From NCBI GenBank assembly GCA_013138655.1, contig WTCI01000183.1, positions 1 through 26,230 on the forward strand: a DNA stretch of 26,230 nucleotides, read 5' to 3'. Under the pieces are notes generated by a model, which was given only the letters and a program-made list of their open reading frames with translations, was not told where the DNA came from and did no database searches. This document shows positions 7,218 to 15,174 of the stretch, piece by piece; within the stretch, counting starts at the first letter, position 1, and every line of letters begins with the position of its first letter. This stretch comes from Desulfuromonadaceae bacterium. GTDB taxonomy: Bacteria; Desulfobacterota; Desulfuromonadia; Desulfuromonadales; Geopsychrobacteraceae. The position numbers and the translations under genes are program-made.

Positions 7218-8660
7218 CTATCCCTTGATCACCGCCAGCGGCCGCAGCCGGGCGACGATCTTGCCGATGCCGGCCTGCTCCACCACATTGACCACATCGA
7301 GGACATCCTTGTAGGATTCAGAGATCTCTTCGGCCAGCGTGGCCCGGGACGAAGCGCGAATGATGATCCCCCGTGCGGCCAGTTCCGCCTCGATATTTCG
7401 CCCGCGGGCGAGCTTTTTCGCCGCATGGCGGGAGAGGACCCGACCGGCACCGTGACAGGTGGAGCCGAAGGTCTCCTCAAAGGCCCCTTGGGTGCCGACC
7501 AGCACGTAGGAGTAGCGTCCCATGTCACCGGGGATCAGCACCGGCTGGCCGACACTGCGGTAGAGTTCCGGGGTGTCGGCGTGCCCCGGAGGAAAGGCGC
7601 GAGTTGCGCCCTTGCGATGGACGCAGAGTCGCCGCGTTTGCCCCTCAAACTGGTGGGTCTCCATTTTGGCGATATTGTGGCAGACGTCATAGATAACCGA
7701 GATACGCAGCTCGTCCGAGCTCTTGCCAAGCACCCGTTCAAAGCTTTCGCGTACCCAGGCGGTGATCAGCTGGCGGTTGGCAAAGGCGAAATTGGCCGCG
7801 CAGGCCATCGCCGCCAGGTATTGCTTCCCCTCCGGACTGTTGAGGGGGGCGCAGCACAACTGACGATCCGGCAGTTCGATGCCGTACTTGCTGGCGGCGT
7901 GCAGCATCATCCGCAAGTGATCATCGCAGACCTGGTAGCCCAGGCCGCGACTACCGGTGTGGATGGTGACCGTGACCTGACCGGGAAACAGCCCCAGCAC
8001 GTTGGCGGCCTGCTGATCGCCGATCTCTTCGACCAAGTCGACCTCGAGAAAGTGGTTACCGCTGCCGAGGGTGCCGAGCTGGTTGCGCCCTCGCTCCAGG
8101 GCCCGATCGGAAATCACTTCCGGGTCGGCGCCGGCGAGCGTCCCCTTTTCCTCAATATGCTCCAGATCTTCCGCGCGACCGAAACCGTTCTCCACCGCCC
8201 AGCGGGCTCCCTTGGTGAGCACCTTGCGCTCCTCGGCGACGCTCAGCTTCAGATCGCGCCGATGAGAACCAATCCCCGAGGGGACATTGCGGAACAGTTC
8301 GTCGGCCAGTTTTTCGATCCACGGCCGGACCTCGCCGACGGTCAGTTCGGTGCGCAACAACCGCACCCCGCAGTTGATGTCATAACCGACGCCACCAGGG
8401 GAAACCACCCCCTGCTCGGCATCGAAGGCCGCCACCCCGCCGATGGGAAACCCGTAGCCCCAGTGGATATCAGGCATGGCGATGGAGGGGCCAACAATCC
8501 CGGGCAGGGTCGCGACATTACGCACCTGCTCCAAGGCCTTCTCCTTCTGCAGGACTGCCATCATCGCCCTGTCGGCGAACACCAGCCCATCGGTACGCAT
8601 CGCCCCTTCGCGGGGGATTCGCCAGCGGCAGGCATCGATCTGCTGGACCTTGACGCTCAT
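7218..8660 (-). CDS. rtcB: RNA-splicing ligase RtcB
   Basis: RtcB joins RNA 3'-phosphate or 2',3'-cyclic phosphate ends to 5'-OH ends, using GTP and Mn2+, in tRNA splicing (archaea/eukaryotes) and RNA repair (bacteria). The 480-residue protein has AMPDIHWGYGFPIGG (residues 61-75), the metal-binding D95 and C97 in YDINCGVRLL, GSGNHFLEVD, HTGSRGLGYQ, HRKGATRAFPPGHAD and GSTCHGAGR. H403 of the last motif is the expected guanylylated histidine. All expected elements are present, with no intein. Archease starts 456 bases upstream on the same strand and ends 39 bases before this ATG, so the two are very likely co-transcribed. The cluster carries a sigma-54-like promoter candidate, as known for the RtcR-controlled rtcBA operon of E. 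coli. Confidence 0.96.
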   Translation of the reverse strand: MSVKVQQIDACRWRIPREGAMRTDGLVFADRAMMAVLQKEKALEQVRNVATLPGIVGPSIAMPDIHWGYGFPIGGVAAFDAEQGVVSPGGVGYDINCGVRLLRTELTVGEVRPWIEKLADELFRNVPSGIGSHRRDLKLSVAEERKVLTKGARWAVENGFGRAEDLEHIEEKGTLAGADPEVISDRALERGRNQLGTLGSGNHFLEVDLVEEIGDQQAANVLGLFPGQVTVTIHTGSRGLGYQVCDDHLRMMLHAASKYGIELPDRQLCCAPLNSPEGKQYLAAMACAANFAFANRQLITAWVRESFERVLGKSSDELRISVIYDVCHNIAKMETHQFEGQTRRLCVHRKGATRAFPPGHADTPELYRSVGQPVLIPGDMGRYSYVLVGTQGAFEETFGSTCHGAGRVLSRHAAKKLARGRNIEAELAARGIIIRASSRATLAEEISESYKDVLDVVNVVEQAGIGKIVARLRPLAVIKG

Positions 8661-8699
8661 CGCGTGCTCCTTGTCACAACTACAGGCAATTGAACAATT

Positions 8700-9116
8700 T
8701 CAGAGATCAACAAAGACTTGCGCCCGCCAGCCAGAGGCGGTTTCCTCAACTTTGATCTGATGATAGGTCACCGCCTTGATTTCCCGTTCCAGGTAATGAC
8801 GATCGGCATCCAGGGTTTCCCCTCGCACCCGAGCCCGTAGCTGGTAATCGGTAACGCTGTCGATCTCAAAGGCGGCGGGCAGAAACTGCCGGGATTCCAG
8901 CAGGAACAGCAGCTCACTCAACCAGTTGACCAGCAACTCTTCCCGGTCCTGCCCCTGCACCTCGACCAGGATTTCCTGGCTGGGTTGGATATCGGTGCAG
9001 GCGGTGATGATCTGCCGCAGACCCAACGCCGCCTGTTGAAAGAGGGCAGCCAGAGTCTCCCCTTCCGCCGCTATCCCCATGTCTGCAGTGTGCTCCAGCA
9101 AGCGAAAACTGTTCAT
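8700..9116 (-). CDS. Archease, RtcB activator
   Basis: Archease promotes guanylylation and multiple turnover of RtcB. The 138-residue protein begins MNSFRLLEHTADMGI, the family's conserved HTAD segment with an acidic metal-binding residue (D12). It ends with AVTYHQIKVEE and a terminal FVDL, in which the final aspartate is conserved. Length is normal. The frame stays open upstream to 9317, but homology begins at ATG 9116, with GGAGG at 9131-9135 somewhat far (about 14 bases) upstream. It lies 58 bases after the zinc-ribbon gene and 39 before rtcB, consistent with a three-gene operon. Confidence 0.93.
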   Translation of the reverse strand: MNSFRLLEHTADMGIAAEGETLAALFQQAALGLRQIITACTDIQPSQEILVEVQGQDREELLVNWLSELLFLLESRQFLPAAFEIDSVTDYQLRARVRGETLDADRHYLEREIKAVTYHQIKVEETASGWRAQVFVDL

Positions 9117-9174
9117 GGTGAGTCGGTTAGCCTCCTTGTGATCTGTGGCATCGGAGGCAGCAAAAAAATCTGCC

Positions 9175-9693
9175 TCAGAGTGTCCGCTCCCAACTGACCC
9201 GGCACATATCCGGATTTCCGGCCCAGCTGATCTTGAGTTCACCCTGATGGGCCCGGTGCAGCACTTTCCCCAGATGTTCCGCCAGCTTCTCTTCGGTGGT
9301 TTCGATGACCAGTTCATCTTTTTGGCGGGTCATCCGGATAATCCGCTCCAGGGGATTCTTGGCGTAGGCCTTGTTCTCTTCATTTTTCAGGATGTGGCGG
9401 ATCTCCTCCTCGTGCTCCCAGAGATAACTTCCGCGCAGGGTCACAATCCCCTCTGGATAACCGGCGGCGACCTTCTGGCAGGCCGGGCAGGTCACCTTGT
9501 TAGTCTTCGGGCTCAATTCCAGTTTCCGATAGGTTTCCGAGTCGTGCGTCCAGCGCTTGCGATGGAAAACGGCCTTACAAGTCGTACAGATCGACGCCTC
9601 CTTGGTTCCTTCGTGTGGCAGGAAAGGATCTGTGCTGGTCGTTTTTCGTCCTCTTTTGTCGCTGATTCCGAATCTACTGACGTCTCTTTGCAT
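9175..9693 (-). CDS. NMD3-like zinc-ribbon protein (BCAM0308-like)
   Basis: The 172-residue protein has a basic N-terminus, then two cysteine pairs (C36/C39 in ICTTCK and C69/C72 in CPAC) forming a probable zinc ribbon. GYPEGIVTLRG follows, and then a C-terminal domain with LERIIRMTRQKDELVIETT and LAEHLGKVLHRAHQGELKISW. The pattern recalls the N-terminal region of NMD3, a 60S ribosome adaptor, and the bacterial proteins labelled BCAM0308 family; that label is from memory. A strong site AAAGGAGG, about five bases before ATG 9693, fixes the start. It is the first gene of the archease-rtcB cluster, suggesting a role with RNA or ribosomes. Function is not established. Confidence 0.8.
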   Translation of the reverse strand: MQRDVSRFGISDKRGRKTTSTDPFLPHEGTKEASICTTCKAVFHRKRWTHDSETYRKLELSPKTNKVTCPACQKVAAGYPEGIVTLRGSYLWEHEEEIRHILKNEENKAYAKNPLERIIRMTRQKDELVIETTEEKLAEHLGKVLHRAHQGELKISWAGNPDMCRVSWERTL

Positions 9694-9749
9694 GACGACC
9701 TCCTTTATTTTGAATCTGCATTGACTGCCTACATTCAGTATAAACCCTG

Positions 9750-9764
9750 GCAAGTATCTTTCCA
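9750..9764 (-). promoter_or_regulatory. Candidate sigma-54 promoter of the RtcB operon
   Basis: On the minus strand TGGAAA, five bases, then TTGC match the -24/-12 pattern TGGCAC-N5-TTGC with the GG and GC elements correctly spaced and two mismatches. Transcription would start near 9738, about 45 bases before the zinc-ribbon gene. GTCTG at 9799-9803 and CAGAC at 9813-9817 form an inverted repeat upstream that could bind an activator. E. coli rtcBA is sigma-54 dependent, which supports the reading. Confidence 0.5.
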
Positions 9765-9924
9765 GCCCTGGTGGCGCAGAAAAAACAACTAAAACATAGT
9801 CTGTTTGACTACCAGACAGGCAGCACCGGCAATCAGGGTCCGGTTTCCACTCCCAATCAACTGGCTATTTAGTCAGATTAAGCAAGATCAGCGTCAAGTA
9901 CCCACACATGCTTCAGGATTGCGG

Positions 9925-9930
9925 TATAAT
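9925..9930 (+). promoter_or_regulatory. Perfect -10 box upstream of the TAXI gene
   Basis: TATAAT at 9925-9930 is a perfect -10 hexamer placed 29 bases before the ATG at 9960. No good -35 is seen at the expected distance, so an activator or an unusual promoter is implied if it is used. Confidence 0.4.
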
Positions 9931-9959
9931 TAAAATCTAACCTTTTCGATGGAGCAGAT

Positions 9960-10919
9960 ATGCAGCGAACCTTTATTGCTCTAAGCATATTGCTATTAGT
10001 AGCTCTGATCTGGCTGGCTGCCGATCGCTCGACGGAGGAGGTCCGACTGGGAGGTGGCCCCGAGGGCGGGACCTTTATCGTCTACGCCAAAGGGCTGGCT
10101 GAGCTGTTGCGGCAGGAGCTACCCGAACTGCAACTCAAAGTCACCAGTTCCGGTGGCTCGACCGCTAACTTGAACGATATCGAAGAAGGCAAAGTGGCCC
10201 TTGCCCTGGCCTATGCTGGAGATGCCTACTTGGGCAGTCAGGGGCTGCTGAAAAAGCACCCGACTCGTCTGGCTAATGTCCAAGCCCTGGGACGCGTTTA
10301 CGGTTCCACCGCACAGCTGGTGGTCCTGAAAGAGAGTATTATCAAAACCCCGGAAGACCTAGTCAACCGGCGGGTCGCCATTGGCAGTTCCGGCTCTGGT
10401 GCGGCCCACAGCGCTGAACGTTATTTTCGCAGTCTGGGGATCTGGGATGAAATCACCCCACTCTACCTGGGGTACGATCTGGCCATGGGGGAGCTGATCA
10501 GCAGACGCGCCCAAGCGGTCTGGCAGCTGGTCGGAGCACCCTGTGCAGCGATTGTCAATACCAGCCGCAAACATCCGCTCCGCCTGATCGATCTGGCCGA
10601 GCTCGCCGACCAGAGCGATTTTTTGCTCGAATACCCCTTCTATACGCGGGTCAGCATCCCTGCCGGCACCTATAGCGGCCAGACCCGTCCAATCGACAGT
10701 TTCCAGGACAATACCTTGCTGGTGGCGCACCCTGGCACAGATCCGCAGTTGATCGCCACCACCCTGCATTTACTGTTCAGCCCAAAAGGGATGCAGCAGA
10801 TGCGCAAGATTCATCCGATCGCCAAAGATTTGGATGTGCAGAAAGGGCTGCAGGGAATCCAGATTCCACTGCATCCTGAAGCTGTAAAATTCTGGCGGGA
10901 GCAAGGGGTTCTCAAATAA
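9960..10919 (+). CDS. TAXI-family TRAP transporter solute-binding protein
   Basis: The 319-residue protein has an N-terminal hydrophobic segment (residues 4-20) acting as signal or anchor, with no lipobox cysteine. It continues into the TAXI fold: LGGGPEGGTFIVYAKGLAELL, VTSSGGSTANLNDIEEGKVALALAY, then LVNRRVAIGSSGSGAAHSAERYF. TAXI proteins deliver substrates such as glutamate or 2-oxoglutarate-like organic acids to a fused TRAP membrane subunit. No such permease is encoded in this window, so it is an orphan here. GGAG at 9951-9954, five bases before the ATG, supports the start. It is transcribed divergently from the RtcB cluster and convergently with amtB. Confidence 0.87.
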   Translation: MQRTFIALSILLLVALIWLAADRSTEEVRLGGGPEGGTFIVYAKGLAELLRQELPELQLKVTSSGGSTANLNDIEEGKVALALAYAGDAYLGSQGLLKKHPTRLANVQALGRVYGSTAQLVVLKESIIKTPEDLVNRRVAIGSSGSGAAHSAERYFRSLGIWDEITPLYLGYDLAMGELISRRAQAVWQLVGAPCAAIVNTSRKHPLRLIDLAELADQSDFLLEYPFYTRVSIPAGTYSGQTRPIDSFQDNTLLVAHPGTDPQLIATTLHLLFSPKGMQQMRKIHPIAKDLDVQKGLQGIQIPLHPEAVKFWREQGVLK

Positions 10920-10973
10920 TCCAACTTGGCTGCTGACAAAGGCTGGGACTTCATTGTTGAGGACCTCTTCCAT

Positions 10974-11011
10974 CTAATAAAAAAGCCGCTACGTTTCATT
11001 GCAGCGGCTTT
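10974..11011 (-). terminator. Intrinsic terminator, amtB side (possibly bidirectional)
   Basis: AAAGCCGCT at 10982-10990 pairs perfectly with AGCGGCTTT at 11003-11011 across a 12-base loop. Read on the minus strand the stem is followed by TTTTTTATT, a good U-run, so it should end transcripts of the glnK-amtB operon. On the plus strand only three Ts follow, giving weaker termination after the TAXI gene. Confidence 0.8.
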
Positions 11012-11027
11012 AATGTTTCCCTGAAAT

Positions 11028-11060
11028 CGGGCGGGGTTGTATCATCCCGCCCGGGGGGGG
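11028..11060. other. G/C-rich hairpin followed by a run of eight Gs
   Basis: CGGGCGGG at 11028-11035 pairs perfectly with CCCGCCCG at 11046-11053 across a 10-base loop, and a run of Gs extends from 11053 to 11060. It lies between the terminator and the amtB stop codon. It may protect the 3' end of the amtB transcript or slow polymerase ahead of the terminator. Confidence 0.5.
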
Positions 11061-11074
11061 TCTATCAACTGAGC

Positions 11075-12460
11075 TTAGACCTGCTTGACAGGTTGACTGA
11101 CCTTAGCCGCTACCGAAGCTGCAGTGTAGCTGGCCGGAATGCCGCTGCCGCCACCGATGCTGACACCTTGAAAATCGGGATAGGCTTCCATACCGATTTC
11201 GCTCTTGTCACAACCGATCAGCTCTTCCTCTTCACTGACCCGGATACCGACGCTGTACTTCAAAGCCAACCAGACGATGGAACTGGACACAATCACGAAA
11301 GCACCGGTCGCCAGGACACCGATCAACTGGGTTACGAAGCTGGCTTCACTGTCGGTAATCGGTACCGCCAGAGTCCCCCAAATCCCGCAGACCAGGTGAA
11401 CCGACAGAGCACCAACCACGTCATCGATCTTCAGCTTGTCGAAGAAAGGAACGGCCAGCACAACCAGAATACCGCCGACAGCACCGATCAGGGTGGCCGC
11501 GCCAGGGGACGGGGTCGCTGGACCGGCAGTGATCGAAACCAGACCGGCCAAGGCGCCGTTGAGACCCATGGTGACGTCAACTTTTTTGTAGATCAGTTGA
11601 ACCATGATCATGGCAGTGATCATCCCGCCACAGGCGGCCATGTTGGTGTTAACCATAACGTTCGACATTTCAATAGCGGATGCGGCATCGCCGAGGGCCA
11701 GGACTGAACCGCCGTTAAAGCCGTACCAGCCCATCCAGAGAACAAAGGTACCCAGGGTTGCCATAGGAATGTTGGATCCGGGCAGAGGGTTGACGCGGCC
11801 GTTCTTACCGTACTTGCCTTTACGAGCACCGAGGATGATGGCACCGGTCAGAGCAGCCCAACCGCCGACCGAGTGAACGATAGTGGAACCGGCGTAATCT
11901 GAGAAACCCATTTCGGACAACCAGCCGCCACCCCAGCCCCAGGAACCCTGAATCGGGTAGATGATCCCGGTCAAAAAGACACAAAAGGCGAGGAATGACC
12001 AGAGCTTGATCCGTTCTGCGACACACCCTGAGACAACAGAACAAGCGGCGCCGCAGAAGACCATCTGGAAAAACCAGTCGGAGGCGGCCGAATAGCCACC
12101 GGAATAATCACCGGCCAAGGCTGCGGTATCATCAGCCGACCAGAGTCCGAAAGAGCCCATAAAGCCGCCGTCAACCCCAGCGTACATCAGATTGTAACCG
12201 ACCACATAGAAGAGAATCCCGGCGATACCGAACATGGAGATATTCTTCAGGCAGATGGTGGCGACGTTCTTGGAGCGCACCAGCCCGGATTCAAGCATGG
12301 CGAATCCGGCGGCCATCCACATGACCAGAACTCCCATGATCAAAAATGAGAAGGTGTTCAGAATGTAGGACATTTCCGAAACCGGGGCATCTTCGGCCAA
12401 AGCCAAAGCGGGCAGGCCGAGCAACAGGCCGGTGGCCAGAATCGAGATAAGCGTTTTCAT
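11075..12460 (-). CDS. amtB: Ammonium transporter AmtB
   Basis: AmtB is a trimeric inner-membrane channel for ammonium. From ATG 12460 the product is 461 residues: a cleavable-looking signal sequence (MKTLISILATGLLLGLPALALA), then eleven expected membrane helices. Family residues are visible: FAMLESGLVRSKN near 53-65, the F130/F131 periplasmic gate region, D188 in FSDYAGSTIVH, and the twin pore histidines H196 and H355. The C-terminal tail has the EEELIGCDKSEIGMEAY segment that contacts PII proteins. The open frame extends upstream to 12751 but this overlaps glnK and is not homologous; AAGGGGA lies about nine bases before the chosen ATG. It is 43 bases downstream of the PII gene, the classic glnK-amtB arrangement. 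Confidence 0.96.
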   Translation of the reverse strand: MKTLISILATGLLLGLPALALAEDAPVSEMSYILNTFSFLIMGVLVMWMAAGFAMLESGLVRSKNVATICLKNISMFGIAGILFYVVGYNLMYAGVDGGFMGSFGLWSADDTAALAGDYSGGYSAASDWFFQMVFCGAACSVVSGCVAERIKLWSFLAFCVFLTGIIYPIQGSWGWGGGWLSEMGFSDYAGSTIVHSVGGWAALTGAIILGARKGKYGKNGRVNPLPGSNIPMATLGTFVLWMGWYGFNGGSVLALGDAASAIEMSNVMVNTNMAACGGMITAMIMVQLIYKKVDVTMGLNGALAGLVSITAGPATPSPGAATLIGAVGGILVVLAVPFFDKLKIDDVVGALSVHLVCGIWGTLAVPITDSEASFVTQLIGVLATGAFVIVSSSIVWLALKYSVGIRVSEEEELIGCDKSEIGMEAYPDFQGVSIGGGSGIPASYTAASVAAKVSQPVKQV

Positions 12461-12503
12461 AACATCTGTTCCCCTTATTACAATAAGCAAAGAACTGATC
12501 GGG

Positions 12504-12944
<441 letters not shown>

Positions 12945-12945
12945 C

Positions 12946-12969
12946 TAACCTGCTGAAAACACAGGGTTA
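12946..12969. promoter_or_regulatory. TAACC/GGTTA inverted repeat, site 1
   Basis: TAACC at 12946-12950 faces GGTTA at 12965-12969 with 14 bases between. It shares arms, and the preceding TTCTAACC, with the tighter site at 13034-13046. It lies between glnK and the divergent TetR gene and may be a second, weaker operator. Confidence 0.3.
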
Positions 12970-13033
12970 ACATCTGTTCCCCAAGCCGCTGTGCTCTTTT
13001 TTTAGGCAATACTTTCTGCTCTTGTGCAATTTC

Positions 13034-13046
13034 TAACCGGTGGTTA
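13034..13046. promoter_or_regulatory. Candidate TetR operator, TAACC-GGT-GGTTA
   Basis: A 13-base inverted repeat, TAACC at 13034-13038 and GGTTA at 13042-13046 around GGT, lies about 93 bases before the TetR gene. TetR repressors commonly bind such palindromes in front of their own operon, so this is a candidate autoregulatory site for the efflux cluster. Confidence 0.45.
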
Positions 13047-13138
13047 AGGCTCCTGATGAAAAAATTACCAAGGCAGATTGACAGCGTTTCAAACGCGTGT
13101 TTTAATCGATCGTATAACTCATTCACTGGAAGCTTGCC

Positions 13139-13774
13139 ATGTCACAGTTTGATACAAAAACCCGGATTCTGGATGCCGGAGAGCATCTCTTTGCCCGTGA
13201 CGGTTTTCACAACACCTCACTCAGGGCAATTACCAGCCTGGCGAAAGTCAATCTGGCCGCGGTAAATTATCATTTTGGTTCCAAGGAAGCCCTGCTGCAG
13301 GCCGTTATTGAGCGCCGTCTGCTCCCGCTGAATCAGCTCCGCAAGAAACAGATCGATGCCGTTCTCGCCGCAGCAGCAGCGACCGGAGCTGCACCCTCTG
13401 CCAAGGCCCTGCTCCGAGCATTTATCGAACCGACCCTGGCTTTCCGCAGTGCCGGTCCCGGAGCCCAGGATTTTATCGCCCTGATCGGTCGTTCCATGAG
13501 TGAACCGGATGAAACCGTTCGCAATTGCTTTATCGGCCTGGTCTTACCGAATTTCCGGCTCTTTTTCGAAAGCCTGCAACTGGCCCTGCCGCAACTGCCC
13601 TCGGCGGTTTTAATGGCCAGAGTACAATTTACTTTAGGTGCCATGAGCCATGTCATGTGCACCAGTCATAAACCGATCATAAACGATCCCAGTGCCCCGA
13701 AACCTCTTGATGACACCACACTGATTGAACAATTGCTGCAGTTCGTCACCAGTGGCCTGGAGGCCCCGCAATGA
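13139..13774 (+). CDS. TetR-family transcriptional repressor
   Basis: The 211-residue protein has a TetR helix-turn-helix at residues 5-52 (TKTRILDAGEHLFARDGF, then TSLRAITSLAKVNLAAVNYHFGSKEALL). The rest is an all-helical ligand-binding domain with FIALIGRSMSEPDETVRNCF, typical of one efflux-associated TetR subgroup. TGGAAG about seven bases before the ATG supports the start. Its last codons overlap the start of the outer-membrane factor gene (ATGA at 13771-13774), so repressor and pump are one translationally coupled operon. It most likely represses its own operon and is released by a toxic compound that the pump exports; the ligand is unknown. Confidence 0.92.
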   Translation: MSQFDTKTRILDAGEHLFARDGFHNTSLRAITSLAKVNLAAVNYHFGSKEALLQAVIERRLLPLNQLRKKQIDAVLAAAAATGAAPSAKALLRAFIEPTLAFRSAGPGAQDFIALIGRSMSEPDETVRNCFIGLVLPNFRLFFESLQLALPQLPSAVLMARVQFTLGAMSHVMCTSHKPIINDPSAPKPLDDTTLIEQLLQFVTSGLEAPQ

Positions 13775-15165
13775 GATACCTGCTTCCACTATTACTGCTG
13801 CTCGCGGCCTGCAGCCCGTTTACAGTCCCGGAAACAACCTCCCCTCCATTGCCGCAAAGTTATCTGGGTGGCCGGCAGCAGGGAGTTGAGAAACTGCCTG
13901 ATCGTTGGTGGGAAGTCTTCGCCGACCCGGAATTGAACCGCTTACAACAACAATTGCTGCACGGCAACCTCGATCTGCGCCAGGCCCTCTACCGACTTGA
14001 GCAACTTGCAGCTTTGCAACGGGCCGGCGGTGCCGGACTCTGGCCGGCGTTAACGTTGAACGGCTCAGTCAGCCGCAACAGCACTCCAGGAATAACCGGC
14101 AGCAGTATCAGCAACAGTTCGCAAATTTCCCTGGCGGCCGGATATGAGATCGATCTCTGGAACCGCCTGCACAACAAAACCACGGCCGCAGAATTGCGCC
14201 GGAAGGCCGGTCAACAGGAGGCACAAACGCTCCTGCTCAGCTTGTCCGCACAACTGACAGAACAGTACTTTCTTGCTGCGGAGCAACGTGCCCAACTCCA
14301 CCTGCGTCAGCGCCAGATTGAACGCAACCGGCAACTGCTTGAAATCACAACTGAACGTTACCGAGCAGGGCTGACAACCGCCGGTGAGCTCTACCAGATC
14401 CGGAAAAATCTGGCGCAGAATGAGTCCCGGATCCCGCCGTATCGTACCGGCCTGATCCAGGCCGAGAACAGCATGGCCCTGCTGCTTGGACAAGTCCCGC
14501 AGACAGATATGACCCGGGGTAAGCAACTCCCACAGCTTTCCAGTTTGCTCGACAGTGGCTTACCGGCCAGCCTGCTGACCCGTCGACCGGATATTGCCGC
14601 CGCACTGCTGCAGTTACAGGCAGCAGACCAGGAGCTGGCAGCAGCCCTGGCGGAGCGGCTGCCGGCCGTCAATCTGACAGCCACACTCGGCCGATCCGTC
14701 ACACAACTGGCCGGTGGCGACATTGAAGGCAGCTTTTGGAGCCTGGCTCTCGGGCTGACACAACCGCTTTTCGATGGCGGCCGCCGCAAGGCAGAAAGTG
14801 CTCGCCAGCAAGCCATTCGGGAAGAGCAACTGGCGGCTTACCAACAGACCATCCTGAAAGCGGTTCAAGAGGTTGAAAATGCTCTGTCCGCCGACCAGAA
14901 CAGCGCTGTCCGGGTTGCTTGGCTGAAGCAACAACAGCACATAAGTGAGCAGGATCTGGCCTTGGCACAGGACAACTACCGATCCGGTCTGACCGACAGC
15001 AGCGTCCTGCTCAGCAGTGAAATCAGTCACCTGGAGATTGTCAGTCAGAACCTCAGTGCTCAGCGACAGTGGTTGAGCAGCAGAATCACCCTGGCCCGTG
15101 CCCTCGGCGGCAGCTGGATGGCGGAAGAGCTGGATAAGCAACAACAAAAACTCCATAAAAAATAG
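13771..15165 (+). CDS. Outer-membrane efflux lipoprotein (NodT/OprM type)
   Basis: This 464-residue TolC-family channel spans the outer membrane and periplasm as part of a tripartite pump. The N-terminus MRYLLPLLLLLAAC is a lipoprotein signal with the lipid-modified cysteine at position 14. WWEVFADPELNRLQQQLLHGNLDLRQAL begins the first OEP repeat. The second repeat carries LLTRRPDIAAALLQLQAADQELAAALAERLPAVNL, and a coiled C-terminal half follows. Length fits the family. It overlaps the TetR gene by four bases and is followed nine bases later by the membrane-fusion gene. Confidence 0.93.
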   Translation: MRYLLPLLLLLAACSPFTVPETTSPPLPQSYLGGRQQGVEKLPDRWWEVFADPELNRLQQQLLHGNLDLRQALYRLEQLAALQRAGGAGLWPALTLNGSVSRNSTPGITGSSISNSSQISLAAGYEIDLWNRLHNKTTAAELRRKAGQQEAQTLLLSLSAQLTEQYFLAAEQRAQLHLRQRQIERNRQLLEITTERYRAGLTTAGELYQIRKNLAQNESRIPPYRTGLIQAENSMALLLGQVPQTDMTRGKQLPQLSSLLDSGLPASLLTRRPDIAAALLQLQAADQELAAALAERLPAVNLTATLGRSVTQLAGGDIEGSFWSLALGLTQPLFDGGRRKAESARQQAIREEQLAAYQQTILKAVQEVENALSADQNSAVRVAWLKQQQHISEQDLALAQDNYRSGLTDSSVLLSSEISHLEIVSQNLSAQRQWLSSRITLARALGGSWMAEELDKQQQKLHKK

Positions 15166-15174
15166 GCAAAACAG

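Noticed and set aside
7155-8693. Long plus-strand open frame (512 codons) opposite rtcB
   Set aside because: It is the antisense shadow of rtcB, which has every family motif; the plus-strand product is low-complexity and matches nothing I recognise.
9117-9317. N-terminal extension of archease to 9317
   Set aside because: It overlaps the preceding zinc-ribbon gene and lacks archease homology; the conserved sequence begins at 9116.
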